A stretch of 59,147 bases of DNA, from assembly GCA_903935175.1 (NCBI GenBank), contig CAIZQQ010000044.1, positions 1-59,147 on the forward strand, written 5' to 3'. This stretch comes from an uncultured Micrococcales bacterium (GTDB lineage: Bacteria; Actinomycetota; Actinomycetes; Actinomycetales; Microbacteriaceae). The position numbers and the translations under genes are program-made. The notes under the pieces are model-generated. The model searched no databases. It was given only the letters and a program-made list of their open reading frames with translations, and was not told the DNA's origin. Shown one piece after another: positions 46,441-56,320 of the stretch (position 1 is the first letter of the stretch; every line of letters starts with the position of its first letter).

Positions 46441-48090
46441 TTACTTGATCGTGTAAACCTTGGTGACGGTAGTGCCGCCAACCACGGTGATCTTCACGGT
46501 GTACTTGCCGGCCTTAGGCGCGGTGTACTTATAAGTAGTCGCCGAGAAAGAGGTCGGGGTCTTCACCAAAACGCTCTTGCCGTTTACGGTCACGGTTACC
46601 TTCTTGCCCTTGGCAAGAGTCGCCTTCACCGAAATCACGCGCTTGGCTACCGAAACCGAAACAACCGGCTTTGGCTCGCTCCAGGTGATTGCGGTGATTG
46701 CGGTGCCGGCAATGCCGCGACCGTCAACATAGGCAACCACAACGTTCTGAACGCCAGGTGCGGTAGCGGATGCTGCTACCGAAACCTTGCCCGCCGCGTC
46801 GGCCACTCCGCTGGTCGAGGCCAGGGTGCCCTTCGAGTTGGTGCTGAACTGAACCACTGCGCCTGGTACAACTTCGCCGATTGCGTTCTTGATGGTGAAG
46901 TTCACCGTCTTAGCCGCGTTGATGGTTGCGGTGTCGGTTAGCTTGGCAGCAGAAACCGCTGGGGCTCCCATCTGAACCAAATGACCCCAAACGCGGTCGT
47001 ACTTCTCGAGAACGGCACCACCCAGGGTTGGGTAGAAGCCGGTAGCTAGCTCGTTGGCAACGTCAGAGTTCCAGGCGCAACCGCGAGTTGGGCAGCTCCA
47101 CTGGTTCTTCACGGTGCGAACGTTCTCGGCTTCTTCTTGAGTGTTGGTGTTCTTGAAAGTGAAGGTGACCTTGCCGGCTGCATCGGTAACTCCACTTACG
47201 CCACCTTCGTGCCCAGCGGTCTTGGCAGCATCAAGCGGCGAACCATCGGCCTTTAGCCAGTTCGAGCGCTTTTCTGGCGCCGTCTGGTTGATGTTCAGCC
47301 AAACCGTGGTTCCTGCAGGAACCGGCGTGACGCCATCTGCCTCGGTAACCACATAGGTCAACGAGCTGGTCGCGCCAGCGGTGAACCACTTGAGGTAGGC
47401 GGGTGATCCGGCGATGTTATACCAGGCCGAAGCATCCCAGGTGTCTAGGGTTAGATCTTTCTGCTCAGCAATCAAGCGGATGTTGCGGGAGGTGTCGACC
47501 GCACCGGCTTTCTTGTGGAAAGAGAGGTCGATGATGTCGATGATCTGCTTGGTCTCGGTGTCGAACATCTTTGGAGCAACCTGCGAGTAAAGCGAGTTTG
47601 CCGGCATCTTGCTTCGGTCGGTAGGAATCGGGTCACCCTCTGAACCGAGGTTGTTGTTCTTGAGAACAAAGGTGACCTTACCTTCGGCGTTGGTCATGCC
47701 GTCAACGATGATGCCCGGGTCGGCGATGGTGGTCTTGTCGCCCACCTGCATTTTGGCGTTTGAAAGCGACCACTGCTTGTTCACGGCCAACTTGATGGCG
47801 TGGTTGGCAATCGGGTTGCCGTCTTGGTCGGTAGCCAGGTAGGTGAGGCTGGTGGTTGAACCGGCCTCAACTGGGTAGCGGTAATAGCGAAGACCGTCTT
47901 TGTAGTAGTCCTTGGTGACCCACTCGGCGGCGTCTTTCGCGCCATCCCAAGCGTTGCTCGCGGTGATTACCGGCGAGACCAAGCGAATGGTGGCCATGGT
48001 CGGCTCGGCGGCTGCGGCTGGTGACACGGCGATGCCGATACCGGCTAGGGCCGTGGCGAAAACTGCCAGTGCTGCGAACAATCTCTTCAT
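46441..48090 (-). CDS. secreted Ig-like (Big_1-type) repeat protein
   Basis: Signal peptide MKRLFAALAVFATALAGIGIAVSPAAAA; repeated G.VTFTFKNTNT / GKVTFVLKNNN modules; Lys-rich beta C-terminus. Confidence 0.82.
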   Translation of the reverse strand: MKRLFAALAVFATALAGIGIAVSPAAAAEPTMATIRLVSPVITASNAWDGAKDAAEWVTKDYYKDGLRYYRYPVEAGSTTSLTYLATDQDGNPIANHAIKLAVNKQWSLSNAKMQVGDKTTIADPGIIVDGMTNAEGKVTFVLKNNNLGSEGDPIPTDRSKMPANSLYSQVAPKMFDTETKQIIDIIDLSFHKKAGAVDTSRNIRLIAEQKDLTLDTWDASAWYNIAGSPAYLKWFTAGATSSLTYVVTEADGVTPVPAGTTVWLNINQTAPEKRSNWLKADGSPLDAAKTAGHEGGVSGVTDAAGKVTFTFKNTNTQEEAENVRTVKNQWSCPTRGCAWNSDVANELATGFYPTLGGAVLEKYDRVWGHLVQMGAPAVSAAKLTDTATINAAKTVNFTIKNAIGEVVPGAVVQFSTNSKGTLASTSGVADAAGKVSVAASATAPGVQNVVVAYVDGRGIAGTAITAITWSEPKPVVSVSVAKRVISVKATLAKGKKVTVTVNGKSVLVKTPTSFSATTYKYTAPKAGKYTVKITVVGGTTVTKVYTIK

Positions 48091-48133
48091 TTTGGGTTTC
48101 CTGTTCAGTTGATGCTCTGAAATCGAATTCGGG

Positions 48134-50155
48134 TTACGGAACGATGATGGTTACGGTCTTCGACACCGAGCCACCCTTGATAACCAGCTTGTGGCTACCC
48201 TTGGCGAGCTTGATGGTGTTTGAGGCCTTGGCGCTCGATGGCTTGAAGGTGTACTTCTTCTTGCCCTCGGTGACGGTTACGGTCTTGCCCTTGAGGTTGA
48301 GGCTGGTGAACTTGGCAGCGCCCTTTGCGGCGACTACGTCGATCGACGCGGTGCCCCAATTGAGCACGGATGTCGCTACCGAAACGCCAGCGGCAATCTT
48401 GAACTCTGCGTTAGCGGCATCGGCGAACTGGGTGCCGGTGGTGTCAACCACGGTTGCGGTAAGCGTTTGAGCTCCTGCTGCGGTTGCGCTAGCTGGAACG
48501 GTGACGAGACCGGCCGCGTTCGAGGTTACGCGCACGGTTGGGGTCGCGATCGAGCCGTTTCCTGTTGAGGTAACGTCTAGGTCGACTCCGGCGATGCCGT
48601 TGCCGAACCGGTCGGTCACCTTGAACTGAACGTTGGCTGCGGTCGACGGAACGCCGATTTGCCCGTTCGCTACGGCGACGACTGCGCGAGCATCCGCTTT
48701 GCCACCAACAACACATTCCATTTCGTGAGTCTTCTTGGTCGTGCCGGTGTAGATAGTGAAGATGGTGCTGCCCGGCTTGGTGCAGGCGAAGACGAGTCGC
48801 TGTGGGTAGGTGTAGCCGAAGGTGAGGCTGCTAACCATCTGCGAAACATCGGCGTAGCTAGCCGCGGTCTTGCTGTTGGTAACCAGACCGATGCGGCCGC
48901 CGTTCGAGGCAACCACCTTGATGTCTGGTGCGTAGAGCACATTCGGAATCGAGTTCTTTAGGTAGGTGATGGTGAGGTTCACCACGTTGGTGTCACCGAG
49001 GCCAAGGCCCTTGGTGTCGATCGGTAGTGGTGGGTTGACCGCCATTTCTGGGGTGCCAGCACCGACTACAACGTTGCCACCGGCGTCGGCGGTTAGGCCA
49101 CCGCGGCTGACGATGTTCAACTTCGAAGCACTTGCCTTGATGTTGATGTCAGTTACTAGCTGTGGCCAGAACATGTCGGCCGACTCGTCTAGCTCGTTAG
49201 AGGTTGGCCAAAGGTTGAACGACACGAAGCCGCGCTGTCTCTCTTTGGTGTCTGAGTTCACCGAGGTGAATGCGCCAACTTCTTTAACGGTGTTCTTGTT
49301 CGGAAGGCTGAACGAAACGTAGCCGTTGGCGTCGGTTAGCTTGGTGCCCTTGAACGAGCCCCACTTGCAAATCTTGCACTGAGGGTCGGCTGGCAGGGTG
49401 ATCGACTTGCCAACCAGTGGCGTGCCCCAAATGTCGGTGACGCTGTATTTAACTTGGATGGTCGAACCGGCCTTGTACGACTTGACGAACACCTGGGCAT
49501 ACTCAGGTAGCCAGTCGCGCTTGAACACAGACCAGAGCCAAGTTTTTTCGTCTAGGTCGCTGTCGACACACTCATAAGGGTTGACGCCACACACAGACTC
49601 AGGGCCGGTCCAGGTTCCGCGAAGCTTGATGATCGGGTAAAAGCCAGGCTCTTGCCAAAGCATAACCATGTTGCCCACGGTCGGGTCTTCTTCGGCGGTG
49701 CCCGCGCGAAGACCGACGTATAGGTTGTCTTCGGCCTGTGCCGGGTTGGTAAGGGTCAGGGTGATCGATGCGTTGCCCAGCTCATCGGTCAGTGCGATGT
49801 TGTCGTTTCCCGCGATTGAGTCGGTGAAGTCAATGTCGCCGCCCGGCAAGAACTGAATCGACTTGTTGGCGTTTACTGCTCCGCCGATGTAACGCACGGT
49901 GACCGACTGGCGGTCGGTGCGTATCCACGCGGTGCTGTGCTGTGAGTCGCTCTGGGTTTGCAGCACCGAGTTCACGTCGAACTCGCGGCGGTACTTTTCG
50001 AAAACGCCGTCTTCTTGCAGCACGTGCAAGTTGGTCCAGCTCAGGTTACTAACCCAGGTCACGGCAGCCGAGGCTGGAGTGGTGGCAACTAGGCCAACGA
50101 GCAGGAGTGATGAAGCAGCGATAGCTGCGGCGATGCGGCGAATAACTGTGCGCAC
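48134..50155 (-). CDS. secreted Ig-like repeat protein, related to 46441-48090
   Basis: Likely start MPVRTVIRR (50161) or the GTG at 50155, followed by a signal peptide; Big_1-like VQFKVTDRFGNGIAGVDLDVTSTGNGSI. Confidence 0.8.
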   Translation of the reverse strand: MRTVIRRIAAAIAASSLLLVGLVATTPASAAVTWVSNLSWTNLHVLQEDGVFEKYRREFDVNSVLQTQSDSQHSTAWIRTDRQSVTVRYIGGAVNANKSIQFLPGGDIDFTDSIAGNDNIALTDELGNASITLTLTNPAQAEDNLYVGLRAGTAEEDPTVGNMVMLWQEPGFYPIIKLRGTWTGPESVCGVNPYECVDSDLDEKTWLWSVFKRDWLPEYAQVFVKSYKAGSTIQVKYSVTDIWGTPLVGKSITLPADPQCKICKWGSFKGTKLTDANGYVSFSLPNKNTVKEVGAFTSVNSDTKERQRGFVSFNLWPTSNELDESADMFWPQLVTDINIKASASKLNIVSRGGLTADAGGNVVVGAGTPEMAVNPPLPIDTKGLGLGDTNVVNLTITYLKNSIPNVLYAPDIKVVASNGGRIGLVTNSKTAASYADVSQMVSSLTFGYTYPQRLVFACTKPGSTIFTIYTGTTKKTHEMECVVGGKADARAVVAVANGQIGVPSTAANVQFKVTDRFGNGIAGVDLDVTSTGNGSIATPTVRVTSNAAGLVTVPASATAAGAQTLTATVVDTTGTQFADAANAEFKIAAGVSVATSVLNWGTASIDVVAAKGAAKFTSLNLKGKTVTVTEGKKKYTFKPSSAKASNTIKLAKGSHKLVIKGGSVSKTVTIIVP

Positions 50156-50242
50156 GGGCATCCTTTCGGAAATGTCCAACAAGAAAAATCTCGGCAACGC
50201 GCGCACACGCGTTTGTAGAAAGTATAAGTTGTTAAGCCTTTT

Positions 50243-50260
50243 CGTGAAAGCGGTTTCGCG
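50243..50260. promoter_or_regulatory. putative LacI-family operator upstream of the 48134-50155 gene
   Basis: CGTGAAAGCGGTTTCGCG, 16/18 match to CGTGAAAGCGATTTCACG at 56247. Confidence 0.65.
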
Positions 50261-50344
50261 CAATCGTTATCGGTAATTTATTACGAGTTTCCTGTGAACC
50301 TGGCGCTGGTTTTTGGCACGACGCGAGCAGTTTCGCTCTGGCGA

Positions 50345-51355
50345 CTAGGCAGTTTCGCGAATGACCAGTTCGCTCTTCAGGATGCGCGGCTCAACCTCTT
50401 CGCCACGCAGCTGCGCGATCATCAATTCGGCGGCAGCCTCACCGAGCGCCACAATGTCTTGGCGCACGCTGGTTAGTGCTGGTCGCGCGGTTTGGGCAAC
50501 CACCGAGTCATCGAATCCGATGATTTTGATGTCTTCTGGCACCCGCAGTCCGGCTTCTTCGATGGCGGCCATCGCGCCAACAGCCATCAGGTCGTTCGAA
50601 GCGAAAACGCCGTCGATTCCCTCGCCCTTTTCGAGCAGGCGAGCCATGGCTGCACGGCCGCTTTCCAGGGACCAGTCACCTGCGGCGATCAACTTTTTCG
50701 ATGGTACGTGGCCAGATTCGCGGTAGGCCTGGCTGTAGCCGTCGAGACGTGCGGCACCGGCGGTGGTTTCGATGTCACCCGTGATGATGCCAACTTGCTT
50801 GCATCCGCGTGAAAAAAGGTGCTTGGTCGCAGCTAAAGCGCCACCAAACGAGTCGGTGTCGACAAACGGAAAATCGCTGCGCGAGTGCGGGGTGCCGGTG
50901 ATCACGATGGGCAGATTCTGCTTGCGCAGACGCTTGATCAGCGCATCCTTGTGAAGTTGGAAGAAGATCGCACCATCGACCTCGCCGCCCATGAGGTAGT
51001 GGGCAACCGGGCCATCGACCGATTCGAGCGGGGTAACCATGAGCAGAGTCTGCAGCTCGTTCTCCATCAGAACTCGGCTGATGCCCGAGGTGACGGTTGC
51101 CCAGAATGGGTCGGCAAAGATCGAAAGGTCGTCGTCGATCACCACGGCGATGAGGCCGGTGCGGCCAGAGGCCAGGGCCGAAGCTGCACGGTGTTTTTTG
51201 TAACCAAGTTTTTTGACGGCCGCGTTGACGGCATTGGTGCGGTCGGGGTGAACGTTTTCGTCACCGTTGAGTACGCGCGAAACGGTTGCCTCAGAGACTC
51301 CAGCGGTTTTGGCGATTTCTGCATAAGTCGCTCGCGGAGCGCTCTTTGATGCCAT
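50345..51355 (-). CDS. LacI-family transcriptional regulator
   Basis: ATYAEIAKTAGVSEATVSRVLNGDENVHPDRTNAV HTH; GVFASNDLMAVGA sugar-binding domain. Confidence 0.96.
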   Translation of the reverse strand: MASKSAPRATYAEIAKTAGVSEATVSRVLNGDENVHPDRTNAVNAAVKKLGYKKHRAASALASGRTGLIAVVIDDDLSIFADPFWATVTSGISRVLMENELQTLLMVTPLESVDGPVAHYLMGGEVDGAIFFQLHKDALIKRLRKQNLPIVITGTPHSRSDFPFVDTDSFGGALAATKHLFSRGCKQVGIITGDIETTAGAARLDGYSQAYRESGHVPSKKLIAAGDWSLESGRAAMARLLEKGEGIDGVFASNDLMAVGAMAAIEEAGLRVPEDIKIIGFDDSVVAQTARPALTSVRQDIVALGEAAAELMIAQLRGEEVEPRILKSELVIRETA

Positions 51356-51398
51356 CGTCGTTACCTTGCCTTATTAGTTGCAGCTGTCAGCGCTTGAA

Positions 51399-52784
51399 TT
51401 AGCGACCGACCGAAGCGAGCACCGCTCCGTTACTTGCAATAATAGCGGCGTATGCCTTGGCACTGTCTTTCGGTGTGCGCACCTGGGTTTCAAAATCAAC
51501 GTGAACAAGTCCGAAGCGCTTGGCATAGCCTTCGGCCCATTCGAAGTTGTCCATGAACGACCAGCCGAAGTATGAGCGAATCTTTGAACCATCTTCAGCA
51601 GCGCGGATGACCGCTGCAATGTGATCGCGAATGTACTCGACTCGACGCTCGTCGTGAACTTCGCCATCGGCGTCGATACCCTCTGGGTAGGCGGCACCGT
51701 TTTCGGTGATTGATACCTCTTTGAACTCGGGCCAGTCGCGCTCGATGCGCATGAGTAGGTCGTAGAGACCATCTGGTGTGATCGGCCAGCCCATGTCTGT
51801 GGTCGGCTCAGGCACTTGACCACTTGCGCGCTGCGGGAACGGGAACGGACCGCCGTCTTCGGCAGGCTTGTCGCTCTCGGCAGGGTTCGACAGGAACGAG
51901 TCGGAGTAGTAGTTGATGCCCAAGAATTCGCTGTCGATCTTTGCGATGTCCATGTCACCGTCTTTGATAACACGGGCAAGCTTGTCACCGTAGTGGTCGA
52001 CCAAAATCTGTGGATAAACGCCGTGAAGTTGTGATTCGATCCACCAGCGGTTGATGTGGGCATCTTGCAGCGCGGCCAAATCATATACCTCGGGGTTGCT
52101 ACCCTCGGCCACTCTGAAGTTGGTCATGTTTAGCGTGATGCCCGACTCGATGTCTGAGTGAACCGCACGCATTGCACGAGTCGCTTCGGCGTGAGCCAGC
52201 ACGCTGTGGTGGGCGGTGGCAATCGAGAAGTCAAGGTCTTCCATGCCCGGAGCGTGAACACCGCTCATGTGGCCAAGCCAGGTGTAGCACCAAGGCTCGT
52301 TCAGGGTGATGATCTTCTTGGCGCGGTCACCAAACTCGGTCGCGCTTGCAGCGGCGTAGTCGGCAAACTGACCAACGATGTCACGGTTGGCCCAGCCACC
52401 GCGGTCGTGATTGGCCTGCGGTAGATCCCAGTGGTAGAGGGTCGGCACCGGTGTGATTCCGGCATTCAGCAGTTCGTCGATCAGGCGGCTGTAAAAGTCA
52501 AACCCGCGCTGCTCGCGCTGTGCATCGCCCTGTGGGTAAAGTCTCGGCCAGGCGATCGAGAAGCGGTATGCCTGAACGCCGAGGTCTTTCATAAGGGCAA
52601 CGTCTTGTGGGTAGCGGTTGTAGTGGTCGCAGGCAACATCGCCGTGCTCGCCGCCGACTACTTTGCCGGGGGTGTATGAGAAGGTGTCCCAGATGCTCGG
52701 CCCTCGCCCGTCGGTGTGCGCGGCTCCTTCGATCTGGTAGCTAGAGGTGGCTACGCCCCAAGTGAAATCGTCTGGAAAGTTCAT
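51399..52784 (-). CDS. GH1 beta-glucosidase
   Basis: FPDDFTWGVATSSYQIEGA, TLNEPWC, ITENGAAYPEG. Confidence 0.97.
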   Translation of the reverse strand: MNFPDDFTWGVATSSYQIEGAAHTDGRGPSIWDTFSYTPGKVVGGEHGDVACDHYNRYPQDVALMKDLGVQAYRFSIAWPRLYPQGDAQREQRGFDFYSRLIDELLNAGITPVPTLYHWDLPQANHDRGGWANRDIVGQFADYAAASATEFGDRAKKIITLNEPWCYTWLGHMSGVHAPGMEDLDFSIATAHHSVLAHAEATRAMRAVHSDIESGITLNMTNFRVAEGSNPEVYDLAALQDAHINRWWIESQLHGVYPQILVDHYGDKLARVIKDGDMDIAKIDSEFLGINYYSDSFLSNPAESDKPAEDGGPFPFPQRASGQVPEPTTDMGWPITPDGLYDLLMRIERDWPEFKEVSITENGAAYPEGIDADGEVHDERRVEYIRDHIAAVIRAAEDGSKIRSYFGWSFMDNFEWAEGYAKRFGLVHVDFETQVRTPKDSAKAYAAIIASNGAVLASVGR

Positions 52785-52786
52785 GA

Positions 52787-53695
52787 CTATCCCTTCACTG
52801 CTCCATCCATGACACCGCTTACGAGGCGTCGGCCGACAACTACGAACAAGATCAGCAGTGGGAAGGTGGCCAAGAAGGCTCCACCCATGTTGAGTGCGTA
52901 GTCAAGTGTGTAACTGCTCTTGAGCTGGTTCACGGCAACCTGCACGGTGAACACCTGCGGGTCGTTCAACACGAGCAGAGGCCACAAGAAGTCGTTCCAG
53001 GTGGCCAAGAAGCTGAACAAACCTAGAACGAAACCGCTCTGCGCGATGATCGGAAACACGATGCTCCAGTAAACGCGGAACACTCCGGCACCATCGATGC
53101 TGGCAGCTTCGAGAAGTTCGTTCGGAATCTGAGCGTCGATGATTTGGCGCATCCAGAACACACCGAAGGCAGTGACCAGAGCCGGCACAATAAGCGCGGT
53201 CAGGGTGTTAATCCAGCCCAGCTCGCTAACCAGCATATAAAGCGGGATGATGCCCAGCTGGCTCGGCAACATCATGGTTCCGATGACGAAAACGACCATG
53301 AGCTTGCGGCCCTTGAAGTTGAGCTTCGCGAAGGCGAAGCCGGCAATCGACGAGAAGAATACTTGGGCGATGGCTACGACCGTACCCACGAAAACGGTGT
53401 TAAACAGAGACCAACCAAAGAACGGGTTTGCAGTGAAAACGTCTTGGATTACCTCAGGAAAGCGAGGCCCCGGAACCAGTGTCGGCGGAACCTTCGAAAC
53501 TTCTTCGTTTCCGTTCGACGCGACGATGTACATCCAGTAAAACGGGAACACCGAGAGCAATGCCACCAGCGCTAGCGTGATGTAGCTGGCCAGCGACATC
53601 TTGCGCCAGCGCGGAGTGCGGCGACGCTTGAGTTTCATGGCTTTGCCCGATTCATCGAAATCGAAATCGGTGTCGTTGGTTAGGTTCACGCTCAC
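52787..53695 (-). CDS. sugar ABC transporter permease (MalG-like)
   Basis: Start reassigned to GTG at 53695 (GTGA overlap with upstream permease stop); EAA-type motif ELLEAASIDGAGVFRVYWSIVFPI. Confidence 0.93.
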   Translation of the reverse strand: MSVNLTNDTDFDFDESGKAMKLKRRRTPRWRKMSLASYITLALVALLSVFPFYWMYIVASNGNEEVSKVPPTLVPGPRFPEVIQDVFTANPFFGWSLFNTVFVGTVVAIAQVFFSSIAGFAFAKLNFKGRKLMVVFVIGTMMLPSQLGIIPLYMLVSELGWINTLTALIVPALVTAFGVFWMRQIIDAQIPNELLEAASIDGAGVFRVYWSIVFPIIAQSGFVLGLFSFLATWNDFLWPLLVLNDPQVFTVQVAVNQLKSSYTLDYALNMGGAFLATFPLLILFVVVGRRLVSGVMDGAVKG

Positions 53696-54747
53696 TTGCT
53701 GTCCTCGCTTGCGATTCGACGGGTGAGCCAGAAGTTGATGGCAGAAATCACGAGAACGATCAAGGTGATCATGATTCCAACCGCTGCGGCGTAGCCCCAC
53801 TTGTTGTTCACGAAGGCCTGCTCGTATAAGAACAAGGTCAGAGTAGAGAACTGGCGGCTGTCTCCACCGTTGAAGTTACCGCCGAGGGTCAAAGGCTCTG
53901 CGAACACCTGTAGACCACCGATGGTGCCAACGATGAGCACGAAGGTGATGGTGTTGCGAAGTTGTGGCAGCGTGACGTAACGGAAGGTTTGCCACTTTGA
54001 AGCTCCATCTAGCGATGCCGATTCATAGAGCTCGTTTGGAATCGCAAGCATGGCTGCCAAGAAGATGAGTGAGTTGTAGCCAACCCAGCGCCAGGTAATC
54101 ATGGTAGCGATAGCGATGTGGCTCGGAATCTGTTCGGTGATCCAGTCAATGTGGCGGTCGAAGCCGAAGATGTCGAGCATCAGGTTGATTAGACCAAAGT
54201 CACGACCAAAAAGCTGCCCGAAGATAATGGCGATGGCTAGCACCGAGGTGATGTTCGGCACCAAGAGGATGGTGCGCCAGAACGTAGCAGCCTTCAGGTT
54301 CGGGTTGCGCAAAATGGCTGCCAAGCCAATCGACATGATCATGGCGGGGATGGTCGAGAAGAACCAGATGCTGAAGGTGTTTCCAACGGCCATCCAGAAT
54401 TGACCATCGTCAAGAAGCAGCGCGAAGTTGTCGAAGCCAACAAACGGATGCTCGAGCTCTAGTGGATCCCAGTTGAAGAATGCGATGTAGGTCGAGTAGA
54501 CCACCGGCGCGAGGCCGAAGATAAGAAACATGATGAAGAACGGGGCGGTGAAAACATAACCCCAGCCTGGGTTCAGAGCACGAATCGAGCCCGACTCATC
54601 GCGACGCGAAGGCTTGCGCTTTTTCGGTGCGCCTGGCTGAGCATCTGCTCGCCACGGTGAAGGGGCCGCTGTGCGACGGCCCCTCCGACCGTTCGAGTTA
54701 CCCGAGGTCTGACTTGCGTCAGAAACGGGAGACTTGTTGTTCATCAA
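53692..54747 (-). CDS. sugar ABC transporter permease (MalF-like)
   Basis: ELYESASLDGASKWQTFRYVTLPQLRNTI EAA loop; multiple TM segments. Confidence 0.93.
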   Translation of the reverse strand: MMNNKSPVSDASQTSGNSNGRRGRRTAAPSPWRADAQPGAPKKRKPSRRDESGSIRALNPGWGYVFTAPFFIMFLIFGLAPVVYSTYIAFFNWDPLELEHPFVGFDNFALLLDDGQFWMAVGNTFSIWFFSTIPAMIMSIGLAAILRNPNLKAATFWRTILLVPNITSVLAIAIIFGQLFGRDFGLINLMLDIFGFDRHIDWITEQIPSHIAIATMITWRWVGYNSLIFLAAMLAIPNELYESASLDGASKWQTFRYVTLPQLRNTITFVLIVGTIGGLQVFAEPLTLGGNFNGGDSRQFSTLTLFLYEQAFVNNKWGYAAAVGIMITLIVLVISAINFWLTRRIASEDSK

Positions 54748-54808
54748 CTAATTCCTAATCAGATTTGTTTCAAAAAATTCAGAAGATTTATTGCGCGTCT
54801 GAGCGTCG

Positions 54809-56122
54809 CTAACCGACCGATTTTTTGATTTCAGACAGGGCTTGTTGCCACGCCGCCGCCGGAGTTTGCTTACCGATGGCTACGCGAGATAGCGCTTGAC
54901 CGAAGATGTTGTCGATCGCACGCTGCTTCTTACCTTCGAAGATCGGCTTCAGCTGAAGTGCACCTGCGGTGTAAATGGCACCGACCGGCGCGTTGTTGAA
55001 GAACGGGTCTTTGAAGTTCTTTAGAGCCGGGTCGTTGTAGAGCGACGATGCCGATGGGAACAGACCGTACTTCTTGAAAATGGTCAACTGCTGAGCAGGG
55101 GCAAGGTACCAAGACATGAATTCCCAAGCGGCGGTCTTGTTCTTGGCCGACTTTGGAATGGTCAGCTGTGAACCACCGAGGTTTCCACCACCGCCAGGCA
55201 GGTCGGCGATGTCCCACTTGCCCTTGGTCTTTGGAGCCTGCTGCTTGATGTAGTCCATCATCCAGGCCGGAGCAAGGATGGTCGCGAAGATACCGTTGTT
55301 CATACCGACGTTCCAGTCAGAAGTGAACGAGTTGATGCGGGTACCGATGTTTGCCTTCAATGCCTTGGTGGTGGTGTCGAATGCCTTCTTCACGGCTGGG
55401 TTGGTCGAGTAAATCAACTTGCCATCTTTGGTGTTGTTGTTCTCGTAGTACTTTGCGCTGGCCTGGTTTAGAACAGCGTTGTAGATGGTTCCGGCGTTGT
55501 CAATGAAGCCGTAGCAAATCTTCTTTTTCTTGCAAGAATCCTTCTCGGCAGTGGTTAGCTTCGAGTTGTACTTCTGGCCGGTCGAGATGAACTTCTCCCA
55601 GGTTGGCCATAGAGCGCTAACTGCCTTGCGGTCGGTTGGTAGACCGTGCTTCTTGAATAGGTCAACACGGTAGGCAACCTGCATGCCTCCAACGTCGGTC
55701 GGTAGACCGAAGACGGTGCCGTCGTAGCCAACGCCCTGATCCCAGCGCCAGTCTAGGTAATCCTGATCGATGTTTGCGACGTTGTAAGGAGCCTTACGTA
55801 GGTCTTCGAAGTATGAAGGGTAAGAGCGGAAGTAGCCGGAGTATGAAACCTCGACGGCTGCGATGTCAGGGGTCTTCTTCGCCAAGAAGGCGGTGATCAG
55901 TGACTGGTGGTGGGCGTCGAGCTCACCTTTTTTGATCTGAAGGGTCACCTCTGGGTGCAGCTTCTTGTATTCGGTGATGGCCCATGGCTCAATAACGTTT
56001 CCGAATGACCAGATGGTGATGGTTACCGGGGTGGCTGCCTTAGCCGGCTGCACCAAACCCAGGGTTACAAAAACAGTGAGTAGCAGAGCGCTGATTCGCT
56101 TGAGGTTTCTCATGATCTTCAT
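54809..56122 (-). CDS. extracellular sugar-binding protein of ABC transporter
   Basis: Signal peptide; ITIWSFGN..ITAFLAKKTPDIAAVEV; C-terminal SBP signatures. Confidence 0.92.
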   Translation of the reverse strand: MKIMRNLKRISALLLTVFVTLGLVQPAKAATPVTITIWSFGNVIEPWAITEYKKLHPEVTLQIKKGELDAHHQSLITAFLAKKTPDIAAVEVSYSGYFRSYPSYFEDLRKAPYNVANIDQDYLDWRWDQGVGYDGTVFGLPTDVGGMQVAYRVDLFKKHGLPTDRKAVSALWPTWEKFISTGQKYNSKLTTAEKDSCKKKKICYGFIDNAGTIYNAVLNQASAKYYENNNTKDGKLIYSTNPAVKKAFDTTTKALKANIGTRINSFTSDWNVGMNNGIFATILAPAWMMDYIKQQAPKTKGKWDIADLPGGGGNLGGSQLTIPKSAKNKTAAWEFMSWYLAPAQQLTIFKKYGLFPSASSLYNDPALKNFKDPFFNNAPVGAIYTAGALQLKPIFEGKKQRAIDNIFGQALSRVAIGKQTPAAAWQQALSEIKKSVG

Positions 56123-56215
56123 CTTGTTCTCCTTTTGGCCGAGGGGTAAGGGTATCGCTGTGCGACGACACCCTTACCGCTTCGACTGTTTTTTATTCGG
56201 AAAGGTTATTGCTTG

Positions 56216-56233
56216 CGTGAAATCGCTTTCACG
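56216..56233. promoter_or_regulatory. LacI-family operator 1 in the divergent SBP/GH16 promoter
   Basis: CGTGAAATCGCTTTCACG; exact reverse complement of operator 2. Confidence 0.85.
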
Positions 56234-56246
56234 TCTTACTATTGTG

Positions 56247-56264
56247 CGTGAAAGCGATTTCACG
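56247..56264. promoter_or_regulatory. LacI-family operator 2 in the divergent SBP/GH16 promoter
   Basis: CGTGAAAGCGATTTCACG; centres of the two operators are 31 bp apart. Confidence 0.85.
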
Positions 56265-56320
56265 AACAAGTTGAATTACTATCGAATTACAAACTGTTAC
56301 CAAAGTGTAACCGACAGAGT

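Noticed and set aside
32369-50263. LPXTG-type sortase anchors in the large secreted proteins
   Set aside because: No LPXTG plus TM plus basic tail at any C-terminus; all end in beta-rich or OmpA-like segments.
48021-50276. Plus-strand ORFs (149, 118, 125 aa) over Ig-like protein genes
   Set aside because: Overlap strong minus-strand secreted-protein ORFs; no recognisable domains.
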